The position numbers and the translations under genes were made by a program. From positions 1-64,000 of the forward strand of contig DAIDJG010000474.1 of the NCBI GenBank assembly GCA_027451445.1: a DNA stretch of 64,000 bases, written 5' to 3'. Below are positions 45,892-55,089 of this stretch, in pieces. The notes under the pieces were generated by a model. It was not told the origin of the DNA. It worked only from the letters and a program-made list of their open reading frames with translations, and made no database searches. This DNA comes from Singulisphaera sp. (lineage in GTDB: Bacteria; Planctomycetota; Planctomycetia; Isosphaerales; Isosphaeraceae). Each line of letters starts with the position of its first letter. Position 1 is the first letter of the stretch.

Positions 45892-46375
45892 TCACGGACA
45901 CGCGAACGTCTCGGTGAATTTGCGGGTCAAGTCGACCAGGTGATCGTCGAGCCTCTCGTAGACGCCCTGTCGGATCGGCTCCGGCACCCCTCCGTAGAAG
46001 GCCTGAGCGATCCCGCCTGCCATGCAGGCCAGCGTATCGCTGTCGCCGCCGAGCGAGATTGCCAGCCTGATGGCGTCCTCGAAGTCTCTCGACTCCAGGA
46101 ACGACCGGATCGCCTGCGGGACGCTGTGTCGGCACGACACTTCGAAGCAATACCTCGGTCGGATCTCGTCCAGCGGCGTACTCAGATCGTACCCGAACGA
46201 GGTCTCGACGTAATTCTTTATCTGCTCCTTGGTCTGCCCGGTCCGGGCCAGAAACACCGCCGAGGCGACCGCCTGCGCCCCCTTGATCCCTCGGGGTGGT
46301 CGTGCGTGACCTCGGCACTGCGTTTGGTCTGATAGAGTACCTCTTCCAGCGTGTTGTGGAAGTTCGCAGGAATGG
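45892..46375 (-). pseudogene. ADP-ribosylglycohydrolase fragment
   Basis: The C-terminal ~165 residues of a DraG-type ADP-ribosylglycohydrolase: PheGlyTyrAspLeuSerThrProLeuAspGluIleArgPro, ValProGlnAlaIleArgSerPheLeuGluSer, and the metal-binding LeuGlyGlyAspSerAspThrLeuAlaCysMetAlaGlyGly. The upstream part LeuGluGluValLeuTyrGlnThrLys...ThrHisAspHisProGluGly lies in a different frame, joined by a one-base deletion near 46292. The N-terminal half is absent, the sequence passing directly into a macro-domain gene on the other strand. Confidence 0.68.
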
Positions 46376-46672
46376 ACCGATCCCACTGGGCGGGGTCGTT
46401 CTGATCTCAGCCGGACGTCTGCCGTTCAAGGGCGTCATCCATGTGGCGGGGATCAGTCTGCTTTGGAGGGCGTCCGAGCGGTCAATCCGGGATTCTGTAA
46501 GGAACACTGTCCGAGTGGCGTATGAGAAGGGCTTCCGGTCGATGGAGTTTCCGCTGATCGGAGCCGGTTCGAGAGGGTTCGACCCCGAGCGGGCCAAGCA
46601 GATGATGCTCATGAGTTGCACCGCATCGATCTTCCGATCGATGTGACCGTCGACTTGTTCAAGAAGCGCTAA
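46376..46672 (+). pseudogene. Macro-domain (ADP-ribose binding) fragment
   Basis: The frame encodes IleSerAlaGlyArgLeuProPheLysGlyValIleHisValAlaGly and IleGlyAlaGlySerArgGlyPhe, the middle and C-terminal parts of a macro domain. The N-terminal third is missing. Near 46605-46620 a frameshift separates GluArgAlaLysGlnMetMetLeu from the natural ending IleAspLeuProIleAspValThrValAspLeuPheLysLysArg (stop 46670-46672). It is head-to-head with the ADP-ribosylglycohydrolase fragment. Confidence 0.65.
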
Positions 46673-46744
46673 ACATAGGGCCGCTCGGTATCATGGACCC
46701 GAAAGCTGGATTGAGGTCAGAAGTTGAGACGTGTGAGGTCGGGC

Positions 46745-47305
46745 ATGGCCGAACGAGAATGGCTTCGTCTCCCAGTAGTGTCCACAGGAGCCGAGTACCT
46801 CGTGATGGGCTACCTGATGCGACGGAACATTCTGACGTATAGAGCACCGCCGAACAACGAGGGTTACGACCTGATCTGCATCCACCCCGATCCAAGGCGA
46901 ATCCCTCAGCCCGGCGAACTCGCCCAAGTCCGAGTTCAGGTGAAGAGCCGCTACGCAACCGATTGTGATCGAGGTTTCCCCGTCAAGGAGACCTGCCTCG
47001 ACGCATTCGACTTCTTGATCGTGGTGTTTCTCAACATCGGCAAGTTCTTCGGCAAGAACGACGGCTCCACCGGTGAGCAGGAGCCCGAGTTCTACACGCT
47101 ACCGAGAGATTTCATCCGGGAGCATCACGATGCTACCTCGACGTGGCAAAAGGTCAGGCTCCGCAATCTGGTCGCCGAGATCGAGCCGTACAAGAACGGG
47201 GCCGGGTTCGAGTTGATCGCCGAGGCGCTGGGGATTCCTCGGCCACGGAAACCGCGTGGAATGCCTTCACCCGAAGTTCCGGTCGTCGAAGCTCCATCGG
47301 ATTGA
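46745..47305 (+). CDS. Nuclease-fold-like protein of unknown function
   Basis: 186 residues from ATG 46745. [12 protein letters not shown] followed by GluGlyTyrAspLeuIleCysIle and ValArgValGlnValLysSerArg gives a Glu...Asp...Gln-x-Lys arrangement like PD-(D/E)XK-type nucleases and DUF4365-like proteins. Catalysis is not proven. The C-terminal ~25 residues are Pro/Arg-rich. It is an accessory gene in a region full of insertion scars. Confidence 0.55.
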   Translation: MAEREWLRLPVVSTGAEYLVMGYLMRRNILTYRAPPNNEGYDLICIHPDPRRIPQPGELAQVRVQVKSRYATDCDRGFPVKETCLDAFDFLIVVFLNIGKFFGKNDGSTGEQEPEFYTLPRDFIREHHDATSTWQKVRLRNLVAEIEPYKNGAGFELIAEALGIPRPRKPRGMPSPEVPVVEAPSD

Positions 47306-47394
47306 ACAGATCGCCCGTGACGATCGAGTGGGTCGGCGACCGGGAGGTGCAGGAGGATCGCACTTGGGACGAACTGGAAGTTGAGGGCTCCTTC

Positions 47395-48702
47395 ATGAGC
47401 AAGCCATTCAAGCCGGGTGATTGCGTCAAAATACCAGACGGCCGCATCGGAAGAGTCCGAGAAGTTAAGGGCTCTCAATACAAAGTCCGGGTGCGACGGA
47501 AGACGAGCGATACCCACCAATTCCTCCAACTCTCGGCGGGGGAACTCGTGAGGGTCGAATGCCCGGAGGGGTGGATGAGCCCGGAGGGTTATGTGCGGTA
47601 TCTGGATACGACGCTGGCCAAGATGCGGCAGAGAGACTGCGAAGAAACGGAAACCCGAGGACGGACGCAAATGATTGGTACGTCCATGCCAGATCCAGCG
47701 ATCGTCTTCGACCTGCTGGAAGCGTTCCGCCGCTCGAAGACAATGTTCGCCGCCGTGTCCCTTGGCATTTTCGACGCATTGGAGAGAGAGGCGTCGTCAA
47801 TCGACGAACTCGCACGGAAACTGGAAGTGAACGCCGACGCACTGGAGCGGCTGCTCGATGCCTGCGTCGGTCTCCAGTTGCTCACCAAGCGCCACGATCT
47901 GTACGAGAACACGGAAGTGGCCTCGGCCTACTTGGTGACGGCGAGCCCGCAGCGCCTCATCGGTTATGTTAACTACTCAAACGACGTGCTCTGGAATCTG
48001 TGGGGTCATCTTGAAGATGCCGTACGGGAGGGCACTCATCGCTGGCAGCAGACGTACGGTCTGGATGGGCCAATCTTCTCGCACTTCTTCCGAACCGAAG
48101 ACGCCAAGCGGGAATTCTTGATGGGCATGCACGGCCTCGGCACGATCAGTTCGCCTCAAGTGGTCACTGCCTTCGACCTTAGTCCGTTTCGCCGCATGAT
48201 CGATCTTGGGGGAGCCACCGGTCATCTGGCGATTGCGGCATGCGAACGGTGGCCCGAATTGCGTGCCGTTGTGTTCGACTTGCCCGACGCCTTGCCGTTG
48301 GCCCGAGAGATCATCGGGGCGTCCTCGGTGGCCGACCGTGTGGATCTGATGGCGGGAGACTTCTTCAACGATCCACTGCCCGAAGGCGACCTGTTCGCCT
48401 TGGGACGCATCCTCCACGACTGGACCGAAGAGAAGATCCTCAGGCTGCTGGAGCGGATCTACGACCGTTTGCCCGAGCATGGTGCCGTGCTGATCGTCGA
48501 GAAGTTGCTCCTCGACGACAAAACCGGTCCCCGATCGGCCCAGATGCAATCGCTCAACATGCTCGTGTGCACCGAGGGTAAGGAAAGGACGCTCGGCGAG
48601 TATGAGTCCTTGCTCAAGCAGGTCGGCTTCGAGGAAGTGATTAGTTGCCGAACAAACTCGCCGCTCGATGCAATAGTGGCGAGAAAGGCCAGTGGGCGTT
48701 GA
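47395..48702 (+). CDS. SAM-dependent O-methyltransferase with N-terminal KOW-like extension
   Basis: One uninterrupted frame of 435 codons from ATG 47395. Residues ~1-60 form a small KOW/SH3-like unit (PheLysProGlyAspCysValLysIleProAspGlyArgIleGlyArgVal). From Met93 (47671) a plant-type O-methyltransferase follows: a dimerisation winged helix (SerLeuGlyIlePheAspAlaLeu), the SAM motif MetIleAspLeuGlyGlyAlaThrGlyHis, and a catalytic-His region GlyArgIleLeuHisAspTrp. These methylate hydroxyl groups of aromatic or polyketide substrates. The methyltransferase alone would start at 47671, so this is either a fusion or two genes joined by loss of a stop. Confidence 0.68.
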   Translation: MSKPFKPGDCVKIPDGRIGRVREVKGSQYKVRVRRKTSDTHQFLQLSAGELVRVECPEGWMSPEGYVRYLDTTLAKMRQRDCEETETRGRTQMIGTSMPDPAIVFDLLEAFRRSKTMFAAVSLGIFDALEREASSIDELARKLEVNADALERLLDACVGLQLLTKRHDLYENTEVASAYLVTASPQRLIGYVNYSNDVLWNLWGHLEDAVREGTHRWQQTYGLDGPIFSHFFRTEDAKREFLMGMHGLGTISSPQVVTAFDLSPFRRMIDLGGATGHLAIAACERWPELRAVVFDLPDALPLAREIIGASSVADRVDLMAGDFFNDPLPEGDLFALGRILHDWTEEKILRLLERIYDRLPEHGAVLIVEKLLLDDKTGPRSAQMQSLNMLVCTEGKERTLGEYESLLKQVGFEEVISCRTNSPLDAIVARKASGR

Positions 48703-48852
48703 GCGACTGAGCGTTGACCAAAGGATGGCCACCTTGCGAAGCTTGTCGAGACTTTGGGCAACGACCTGATGAGCGGCCTCGATCCGAAATAACGATAGCG
48801 GGACCGACGACACCGAGAACCTGAGGGTGTTCCTGCGAAGCAGGTTGAGTCC

Positions 48853-49179
48853 ATGACGGCCAGCCTATTTGCCGACCTCTCGTCTTGCCAGCCGAACGAG
48901 CTTTTGACGGCACTGCTCGATGCAGGGAACGTCTGAATCGAGCGGATTGTCTCGCACGGTCACGCCTCGCCCGAGGGCTTTTGGTACGATCAAGATCAGC
49001 ACGAATGGGTCGTCGTGCTCAAGGGATCGGCGAGGTTGCAGTTCCGGTATCGCATGGTCGAGATAAAGGTCGGCGATTTCATCAACATTCTGGCGTTCAA
49101 GCAGCATCAGATTGATCGGACAACACCGGATGAGCCGACCGTGTGGCTCAGGGTGCGGTACGGAGCAGAAGCGACATGA
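48853..49179 (+). pseudogene. Cupin-like gene with a nonsense codon
   Basis: A 109-codon frame from ATG 48853 encodes a single cupin domain: HisGlyHisAlaSerProGluGlyPheTrpTyrAspGln, GluTrpValValValLeuLysGlySerAlaArgLeu, and ValGlyAspPheIleAsnIleLeuAlaPheLysGlnHis. TGA at 48934-48936 (codon 28) stands where the family usually has Arg, so a CGA-to-TGA change is the simple reading. The stop overlaps the next ATG by 4 bp. A short product might still start after the TGA. Confidence 0.62.
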
Positions 49180-50996
49180 ATCTGAACATCCTGATCGGAA
49201 TTGCCTTCTTCCTGCCGACGGTCAATCTTGCCGCGGAACCGAAAGCCCCCGCTACGGTCAAGGAACTCTTTGCCGATTTCGACCCTCGCAACGATGCGCT
49301 CGATTCCAAGGTCGTGCGGGAATGGGAGAAGGACGAAATCGTCTATCGCTACGTCACATTCCACATTGGCACCTTCAAAAGCAAACCGGCTCGCATGGCG
49401 GCGTTTTATGCCTTCCCCAAAGGGGTCAAGAAGACCGCTGCTCTGTTGCATATTCACGGCGGAGGTCAGCGGGCGTTTCTGGATGAGGTTGAGTTCTACT
49501 CCAAGCGTGGGTATCCCTGCCTCTCGATCAATTGGGGTGGGCGGGAAATGGAAAAAGCTGAGGAGGGTGATCCGAACACTGATTGGGGCGATGTCGATCC
49601 TACACAGAAGAACGTGCCCGGCTATTTCAACCTCAAGCCTGGCGAGAAGTGCCTCGATCCCTTTGACTCGCCCCGCAACAACAACTGGTATTTGCTTACT
49701 TGGGGAGCGAGACGAGGGCTGACGTTCCTGGAGCAGCAACCCGAAGTCGATCCCGACAAACTCGGCGTGTACGGACATTCGATGGGCGGTAATCTCACCG
49801 TCTACGTTGCCGGAAGTGACAGCCGGGTAAAGGCCGCTGCACCGTCAGTCGGCGGGTCGGGATTTCAGACCCAGCCTTGGCCTCTGCTTCCCCAGCACAA
49901 GCCACAACTTCCCAATGGAGACGTGAGGCTATTTGATGCGACCCTGGGATTCGAGTCCTATGCGCCGAACGTCACGGCTCCGCTGCTTTGGCTGGGAGCA
50001 ACGAATGACTTCCACGGGATCATGGACGACACGTATCGCACCGGTGAGTTGATCCCACACAAGAACGTGCGGTACTGCTTCACGCCGCACATGAACCACC
50101 GCTTCACTCCGGAGTTCGCCGTCACGAGGCCGCTCTGGTTCGATCAGCATCTCAAGGGGACCTTCGCCTTCCCGAAGACACCTGAGACGCACTTGATCGT
50201 CGAGACGAAGGATCACGTCCCCATGCTGGTCGTTAGGCCGGATTCTTCGCAGGAAGTAACTGAGGTCCAGATTTACTACTCGGTCGATCCTGATCCTACG
50301 GCAAGGTTTTGGCGGTCAGCAGACACGAAGAAGGCCGGTGACAACCTTTGGACCGGCAAGCTGCCCATCTTGAGCGTGGACCAGCCTCTCGTCGCCTTCG
50401 CCAATGTCGTGTACAAGCTAAAGAATTCCGAGTCGGAACCCCACGCTCGACCGACAGAGCGATTTGCCCTGAGTTCAATGCTCCACACAGTTAGTCCTAA
50501 GGATGTGGCCGCCAGGGGAGCGAGCGCCACCGACGAGCCTGACCCCCTGATCGATGACTTCACCCACGGCTGGAGGGATTGGTACACGCTGTCACCTGAC
50601 AACCCTCACCACTGGGAGTTCTCAACCAGGAAGTTGACCGACCCGAAGTGGCGAGGGCGAGAAGGCCAGCGGCTTGCGGTCGAGGTCCAGGCCGAGAAGC
50701 CGAACGAACTCGTCATCGTCCTGACGGAAAACTTCTTCCGGCAATACCGGGGCAAGCAGAAGGAATTCGTGGCGGTCGTGACACTTGACGGCGGCAAGAA
50801 CACGCAGACGGTCATGCTCGAACCGCAGGATTTCAACGGTGAGGGTGTGGCTCTGTCGTCGTGGAAGAACGTCGATTTGCTCTCGTTCCGGGCGTATTAC
50901 GACAAGGACGAGAAACGGATCGGAAGCAAGAGCTGGGCAGGGCCGCAGCCAGTGTTTCGGAAATTGCGGTGGGAAGGAAAAATGAATGCCGAGTAA
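49176..50996 (+). CDS. Secreted alpha/beta hydrolase
   Basis: 606 residues from ATG 49176. The signal peptide (IleGlyIleAlaPhePheLeuPro...AlaAla) is followed by an acetyl-xylan-esterase/dienelactone-hydrolase-like domain: oxyanion LeuHisIleHisGlyGlyGly, nucleophile GlyHisSerMetGlyGly, an Asp in GlyAlaThrAsnAsp, and a His in HisMetAsnHisArgPhe. A C-terminal beta-sandwich-like region of ~150 residues follows. Planctomycetes have many such secreted esterases acting on polysaccharide acyl groups; the substrate is not defined. Confidence 0.78.
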   Translation: MNLNILIGIAFFLPTVNLAAEPKAPATVKELFADFDPRNDALDSKVVREWEKDEIVYRYVTFHIGTFKSKPARMAAFYAFPKGVKKTAALLHIHGGGQRAFLDEVEFYSKRGYPCLSINWGGREMEKAEEGDPNTDWGDVDPTQKNVPGYFNLKPGEKCLDPFDSPRNNNWYLLTWGARRGLTFLEQQPEVDPDKLGVYGHSMGGNLTVYVAGSDSRVKAAAPSVGGSGFQTQPWPLLPQHKPQLPNGDVRLFDATLGFESYAPNVTAPLLWLGATNDFHGIMDDTYRTGELIPHKNVRYCFTPHMNHRFTPEFAVTRPLWFDQHLKGTFAFPKTPETHLIVETKDHVPMLVVRPDSSQEVTEVQIYYSVDPDPTARFWRSADTKKAGDNLWTGKLPILSVDQPLVAFANVVYKLKNSESEPHARPTERFALSSMLHTVSPKDVAARGASATDEPDPLIDDFTHGWRDWYTLSPDNPHHWEFSTRKLTDPKWRGREGQRLAVEVQAEKPNELVIVLTENFFRQYRGKQKEFVAVVTLDGGKNTQTVMLEPQDFNGEGVALSSWKNVDLLSFRAYYDKDEKRIGSKSWAGPQPVFRKLRWEGKMNAE

Positions 50997-51045
50997 CTGG
51001 CACAACTGCATCTGATCTGGCTTCGGCCAACAACATAAGTTCAAA

Positions 51046-51429
51046 GTGCATTCCGGCGTTGAGGATTACCTCATGACGTCCGTCGCCCTCGTGGCGCTTG
51101 CCGAGATCATTGGGCGATTTGTCTGGCCTGTTCACGCCCGCGACGTGTTCTTGATGAGTTTGGTTTTCTTCTTCGTCGGCGCATCGTTCGGCCTGTTCGC
51201 TGGACTTGTAGCGGGCGTTACGCCGCCCGAAACGATTAACACGATGGCGGAATCACCGGCCTGTTTGGTGCGTTCGTTCGGGGATTTGCCACTGATGGAT
51301 GGTTCGGTACCCTCCTCACCAGGCCGCTCGGTCTTGTGGCGGGGTCGTTGCCTCGATCCCGTTGAAACTCCTATTCATCGTGATCGTCAGTCTCAGAACC
51401 GGCTTCGGTCTTGGAGGAGAAAGCTAACC
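51046..51429 (+). other. Remnant of a small membrane protein
   Basis: The interval before the DUF2293 gene contains a frame starting at 51073 with two hydrophobic helices (SerValAlaLeuValAlaLeuAlaGlu; LeuValPhePhePheValGlyAlaSerPheGlyLeu). Its continuation GlyIleThrGlyLeuPheGlyAlaPheVal is in another frame after ~51245. This looks like a membrane-protein gene broken by a frameshift. The evidence is composition only. Confidence 0.3.
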
Positions 51430-52101
51430 TTGATCACCAATACTTTCACCCTCGGCCCGACGCCGAACGCCGTCCGTTCCGCCGATGGGGAAGTGCTGAC
51501 CGTACCGGAGGGCTGGGCTCTACTCCCACCCGGTGATGCCGCCCTGACTCGCCGAGTGAAGGCGGCGGGAGGGCATTGGATTGTTCAGGAGAAGGTGGGC
51601 CGGAAGATGTTCTTCCGAGGTGTCTGGGCACCGGCAGCGACCATCGAACGCATCCGGGCCGAACTCGAAGCTGAGCGATCCACCGAGGATTTTGCAAAGA
51701 AGCGGCAGGCGAATGACCGGCGCCGGGAGAAGGAGCAGGCCCAGTACGTCGATGACTTTCACGGCGCCGTCCTATCGTTTCTGTCTTTCCATCCGTCGCA
51801 TTCCGATCTCGCCGACCGGCTCGCTCGTGCGGTGACGAATCATGCCACGCCAGTTGGGAGCGGCACGGTCGCCCGGACGAAGCGCATCCCAGTCGGGCAA
51901 CGGGCTGAGGCCGCTGTGATAGCCTGGATGCGGCACCAGACGACCGCCTACGATTCGATGACAATTCCCAGGATCAAGGGCAAGCGCCGGGAAGTCCGTC
52001 GAATGCTGGCCCAGCGGTCGCAGGAGCTTCTCGGTCGCTACCGCAACGGAGAACCGGTTGAAGACGGTTGTCCCCTGAAAAAAGTTCTGGCAGATGGTTG
52101 A
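51430..52101 (+). CDS. DUF2293 family protein
   Basis: About 223 residues from TTG 51430 (GGAGGAG upstream at slightly long spacing). The start is uncertain because the frame is open further upstream. The C-terminal segment MetThrIleProArgIleLysGlyLysArgArgGluValArgArgMetLeuAla is typical of the DUF2293 domain, whose function is unknown. The N-terminal ThrValProGluGlyTrpAlaLeuLeuProProGlyAspAlaAlaLeuThrArgArg also occurs in family members. A Lys/Arg-rich helix lies in the middle. Confidence 0.68.
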   Translation: MITNTFTLGPTPNAVRSADGEVLTVPEGWALLPPGDAALTRRVKAAGGHWIVQEKVGRKMFFRGVWAPAATIERIRAELEAERSTEDFAKKRQANDRRREKEQAQYVDDFHGAVLSFLSFHPSHSDLADRLARAVTNHATPVGSGTVARTKRIPVGQRAEAAVIAWMRHQTTAYDSMTIPRIKGKRREVRRMLAQRSQELLGRYRNGEPVEDGCPLKKVLADG

Positions 52102-52555
52102 TCATTCGGCGAAGAGGTTAAAGGAATGCGTCTCAGCGATGAAGGGGAGGGATTCGGGATTGGCGAGGAACACGGAGCCCACTCCGACTTGTCTAGGCGT
52201 GGTTCGAGTTAGGCCACGGCGTTCCGACACCCCGCTTCTAGCGATACGGCATGCGTGCCGAGTTTGCCACCAATTTCATCTCGCTATGGATTCGCAACTC
52301 GCCTGAATGTTGCCCGCAATTCGAGCGGGTAATCTGTGAGGATTGTGATGGTTCAGCGTGAAATGGAGAAACCGGGGTTGGGAGATAAGGTAGAGTGCAC
52401 GCTGGAACAGTATGGGTCGATTTTCCGCCTTGGTGCCAATCCCGAAGGGAACAGACAGGGCGGCATCGTGCCGCCCCCCTTCGGTCTTGGCCCCCAGGTC
52501 GGCGCTCGGGTCGTGTCGCCACGGAGCCCTATCCTCCGCCTGGGCCGCGCTCATT
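52102..52555. other. Gap before the IS3 element
   Basis: I see no supported gene. The last part probably belongs to the left end of the IS3 element, but I could not identify its terminal inverted repeat. Confidence 0.4.
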
Positions 52556-53584
52556 CTAGGGCCCCCCGACGGGCTGGGCAATGGGCGGACCGGAGTCCGT
52601 CGCCGCACCGCCTTGGCTTGTCGCGCGGGCGACCTTCCTTCGCTCGCGAGCTGCGTCCAATTTACGGTCTCGCTCGGCGAGGATCTGGCGATCGCGGCCG
52701 GCCAGCTTGTCGGCCGGCGCGACGTAGCCAATCGCGCTGTGCAAGCGAACCGCGTTGTAATGCGCCACGAAATCCTCAACGATTCGCCGGGCATCGGCGA
52801 GAGTCAACGGCGTCTTGACCCGGATGCACTCTCCCTTGAGGGTCTTGTACCACCGCTCCATCTTGCCGTTGCTCTGCGGATAGTATGGTGACGTTCTCAC
52901 GTGAGTCATTCCGCAAATCCGGATGAACTCCTTGAAATCCTTGGCGATGAACTGCGGCCCGTTGTCCGAGATGATCCGGGGCCGCTCGTCGGGGAAGCGC
53001 TCACGAGCCCGCTGGATGATCGTCTCGACGTCGGCCTCAGTCATGCTCTCGCGGATCTCCCAGTGGACAATGAACCGGCTGTAGCCGTCGAGGAGGCTGC
53101 AGAGGTAGAAGAACGTGCCGGCGATGTTGATATAGGTGACATCGACATGCCAGTGCTCGTGGGCGCGTAGGGGTTGCTGAAAGCCCTTCCCCTTGAGCGA
53201 AGGTTTGTTGTTGCGCGGCTTGATCTCTCCGGCCTGACGCAGGACGCGGTAGACGCTCGAAGGGCTGGCGGCGACGACATCGGCATCGAGCATCATGAAG
53301 GCGAGCCGCCTATAGCCCTCCAGGGGGTGGCCCTTGTGGTACTCGAGGATGGCCGCCTTTTCCCACGGTTCGAGCCACCAGTCGCGAGGAATCAAGGCGT
53401 TATGCTCGTTGGCCAATCCGTAGCGTGTCCTCCAGTCGTGGAACTTGCTGGCCGCAATGCCGAGCCAGCCGATGAAGCGCCGCGCGGGGATTTCGGTGCG
53501 CTCGGCCCAGTGCCGGACGAAATCGATGATGGAGTCCCGGGTATCGTGGGGAACCCAGACTCCGTTCAGAGTTCCCCAAGCTCT
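52556..53584 (-). CDS. IS3-family OrfB transposase (by -1 frameshift)
   Basis: 343 codons in the -1 frame after the A7 run, including TTG 53416 as a possible internal start. DDE triad: HisValAspValThrTyrIle, IleSerAspAsnGlyProGln, and AsnGlyLysMetGluArgTrpTyrLysThrLeuLysGlyGlu. It makes the OrfAB transposase. The frame is intact, so the element may be active. Confidence 0.82.
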   Translation of the reverse strand, partial: RAWGTLNGVWVPHDTRDSIIDFVRHWAERTEIPARRFIGWLGIAASKFHDWRTRYGLANEHNALIPRDWWLEPWEKAAILEYHKGHPLEGYRRLAFMMLDADVVAASPSSVYRVLRQAGEIKPRNNKPSLKGKGFQQPLRAHEHWHVDVTYINIAGTFFYLCSLLDGYSRFIVHWEIRESMTEADVETIIQRARERFPDERPRIISDNGPQFIAKDFKEFIRICGMTHVRTSPYYPQSNGKMERWYKTLKGECIRVKTPLTLADARRIVEDFVAHYNAVRLHSAIGYVAPADKLAGRDRQILAERDRKLDAARERRKVARATSQGGAATDSGPPIAQPVGGP

Positions 53585-53874
53585 TTTTTTAGCTTGATAT
53601 GTTCCTCCATCAATTCGGCGACAACCTCGTTCTTGCGCTGGAGCTTGTCGCGCAATGCGGTGATGGTCCGCTGAAGGTGACCGTCGGGCGTGGCGTTCTT
53701 CCGCTCGAAGGCCGCCGAGCCGTTCTCGAAGAACTGCTTCTGCCAGAGGTAGAACAGCGTAGGGGCGAGCTGATGCTCATCGCAGAGGTCGGAGATGGGG
53801 ACGCGGTCGATCAGATGACGCCGCAAGATGGCGACCTTCTCGACAGGCGTATAGTTCTTTCGGGCCTTCCGCAT
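53566..53874 (-). CDS. IS3-family OrfA (DNA-binding)
   Basis: 102 residues from ATG 53874. The helix-turn-helix of transposase_8 type is visible: TyrThrProValGluLysValAlaIleLeuArgArg, ValProIleSerAspLeuCysAspGlu, ProThrLeuPheTyrLeuTrpGln. A leucine-zipper-like tail follows (LeuArgAspLysLeuGlnArgLys). The last codons run through AAAAAAAGAG, a typical slippery site for the OrfAB fusion. Confidence 0.82.
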   Translation of the reverse strand: MRKARKNYTPVEKVAILRRHLIDRVPISDLCDEHQLAPTLFYLWQKQFFENGSAAFERKNATPDGHLQRTITALRDKLQRKNEVVAELMEEHIKLKKELGEL

Positions 53875-53887
53875 GGGAGAAACTCCT

Positions 53888-53908
53888 CCGAGTTCTACTA
53901 TAACTCGG
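53888..53908. promoter_or_regulatory. Palindrome upstream of IS3 orfA
   Basis: CCGAGTT and AACTCGG arms around a 7-base centre, 14 nt before the orfA start. Possibly the binding site for OrfA self-regulation, or part of the transposon end. This is inferred from position. Confidence 0.35.
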
Positions 53909-54041
53909 ACATGGCGTTTCTCCATTTCCGGCTGACGCAAAACACAGGAAGGGGCGTGGGTGGAAGTGGGGAGATTTGAGGGAGACGAGCCACGAAAACG
54001 AAGAAGCCCCGCTGCAACTCTTTGTTGCATCAGGGCTGACG

Positions 54042-54078
54042 TAGCTGGGGATCTAGGATTCGAACCTAGGTGCGAAGC
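54042..54078 (-). tRNA. tRNA 3'-end fragment
   Basis: On the minus strand the sequence reads as a T-arm (CTAGG, loop TTCGAAT, CCTAG) followed by a 3' acceptor-like ATCCCCA. A matching 5' acceptor TGGGGAT and a proper D-arm are not found in the next ~90 bases, so a whole tRNA is not supported. Such 3' fragments are often left by integrases that use tRNA genes as attachment sites. Confidence 0.4.
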
Positions 54079-54450
54079 ATTGGGGAGATGCTGGCTTGAT
54101 GTCGCTAACGCGTTGGTCTGCCTCCGGATACGCAGAAATCACACCGTACTCACATTTAACCAAGATTGGGCTCGCACGGGCAATACCTTCCCCTGTTTTT
54201 CCCCTGTCCGAAACAGTGTCTTATTCCTGCAAAGCGTGATCTGTCAGTAACGGCTTCCCTGCCTTTCTGACCGAAACTGACAGTGAACTGCAACATAAAC
54301 CTTAAATACAGTAAAATAGTTTGATTATAGAGACATTAATTGAAGTTGGTCACGTTTCGTTCGTCTGCACGAGGCATACGTCGTCGCCAGACCGTCCTCA
54401 TGACGTAAAGGCCACTGGGTTCAAGCCCGAGCCACCATAGCTTAATGATC
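54079..54450. other. Intergenic stretch
   Basis: No gene is supported. The AT content rises around 54290-54350. It separates the insertion-rich segment from the following ordinary genes. Confidence 0.4.
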
Positions 54451-54849
54451 TCACTGTCGGGATTCCACGACATCTTCGGCTACGATCCAGCCTTTCTCGT
54501 CCTTATGCAGCCCGCCAAGGATCCGCCCCAACCTGCGCCCAGACTCCGATTCCTCGATTCCTGCGTCCGTGGCCGGCTCGACCTCGAAGACGCGTTTCTG
54601 ATCACGAAGGCGAATGAGAAGAGCCTCGGTCCCTTTGCTCTTCCATTCGGACGAAGCTACGAAGGAGCCTTTGTCGATGGCGATGAGGATTCTACCCGAA
54701 CCTTCGGCGCGGGAGAGCGTGATCTTCGTTCCGGGGCCGAGATTCGCGAGCTTCTCCGCCGCGCGAGCTGCGGGCATCGGTGCTGTCGCCGTCTGCTTTC
54801 CGCAGCCGACCGGGGACACGACCAGCGGCAGCAATGCGAGGTTACGCAT
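54451..54849 (-). CDS. Small lipoprotein of unknown function
   Basis: 132 residues from ATG 54849. The signal peptide ends in SerProValGlyCys, a lipobox, followed by ~110 residues with alternating charged and hydrophobic stretches (GlyThrLysIleThrLeuSerArgAlaGluGlySer). No family is recognised. It is transcribed divergently from the glycosyltransferase at 55090. Confidence 0.6.
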   Translation of the reverse strand: MRNLALLPLVVSPVGCGKQTATAPMPAARAAEKLANLGPGTKITLSRAEGSGRILIAIDKGSFVASSEWKSKGTEALLIRLRDQKRVFEVEPATDAGIEESESGRRLGRILGGLHKDEKGWIVAEDVVESRQ

Positions 54850-55089
54850 TCGCGCTCCTTCCAAAACAAGAACGACTCTTGTAGTCGCTTAATAGTACGC
54901 CCGCCACGACACCGTGATGGAACCCTGACGTGAATGCCAAGGCGTTGCGGAAGCGCTCGGACATGCCGCCCAGCGCGGGCGCCAACACGCGTCTCATCTG
55001 ATATACTGAGGTTTCGACAACGATCACGGTCCCACCTCGGTCCCGATTTCTGATGTCGAGTCGGACCGTCCGTTGAGGAACTCACGAGC

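Larger units (their letters stand above)
52556..53874 (-). mobile_element. IS3-family insertion sequence (coding span)
   Basis: Two overlapping frames, orfA (53874-53566) and orfB (frame from 53584 to 52556), arranged as in IS3 elements with a run of seven A residues at the junction for -1 frameshifting. The outer ends and target duplication were not located, so the coordinates cover only the coding part. Confidence 0.8.
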
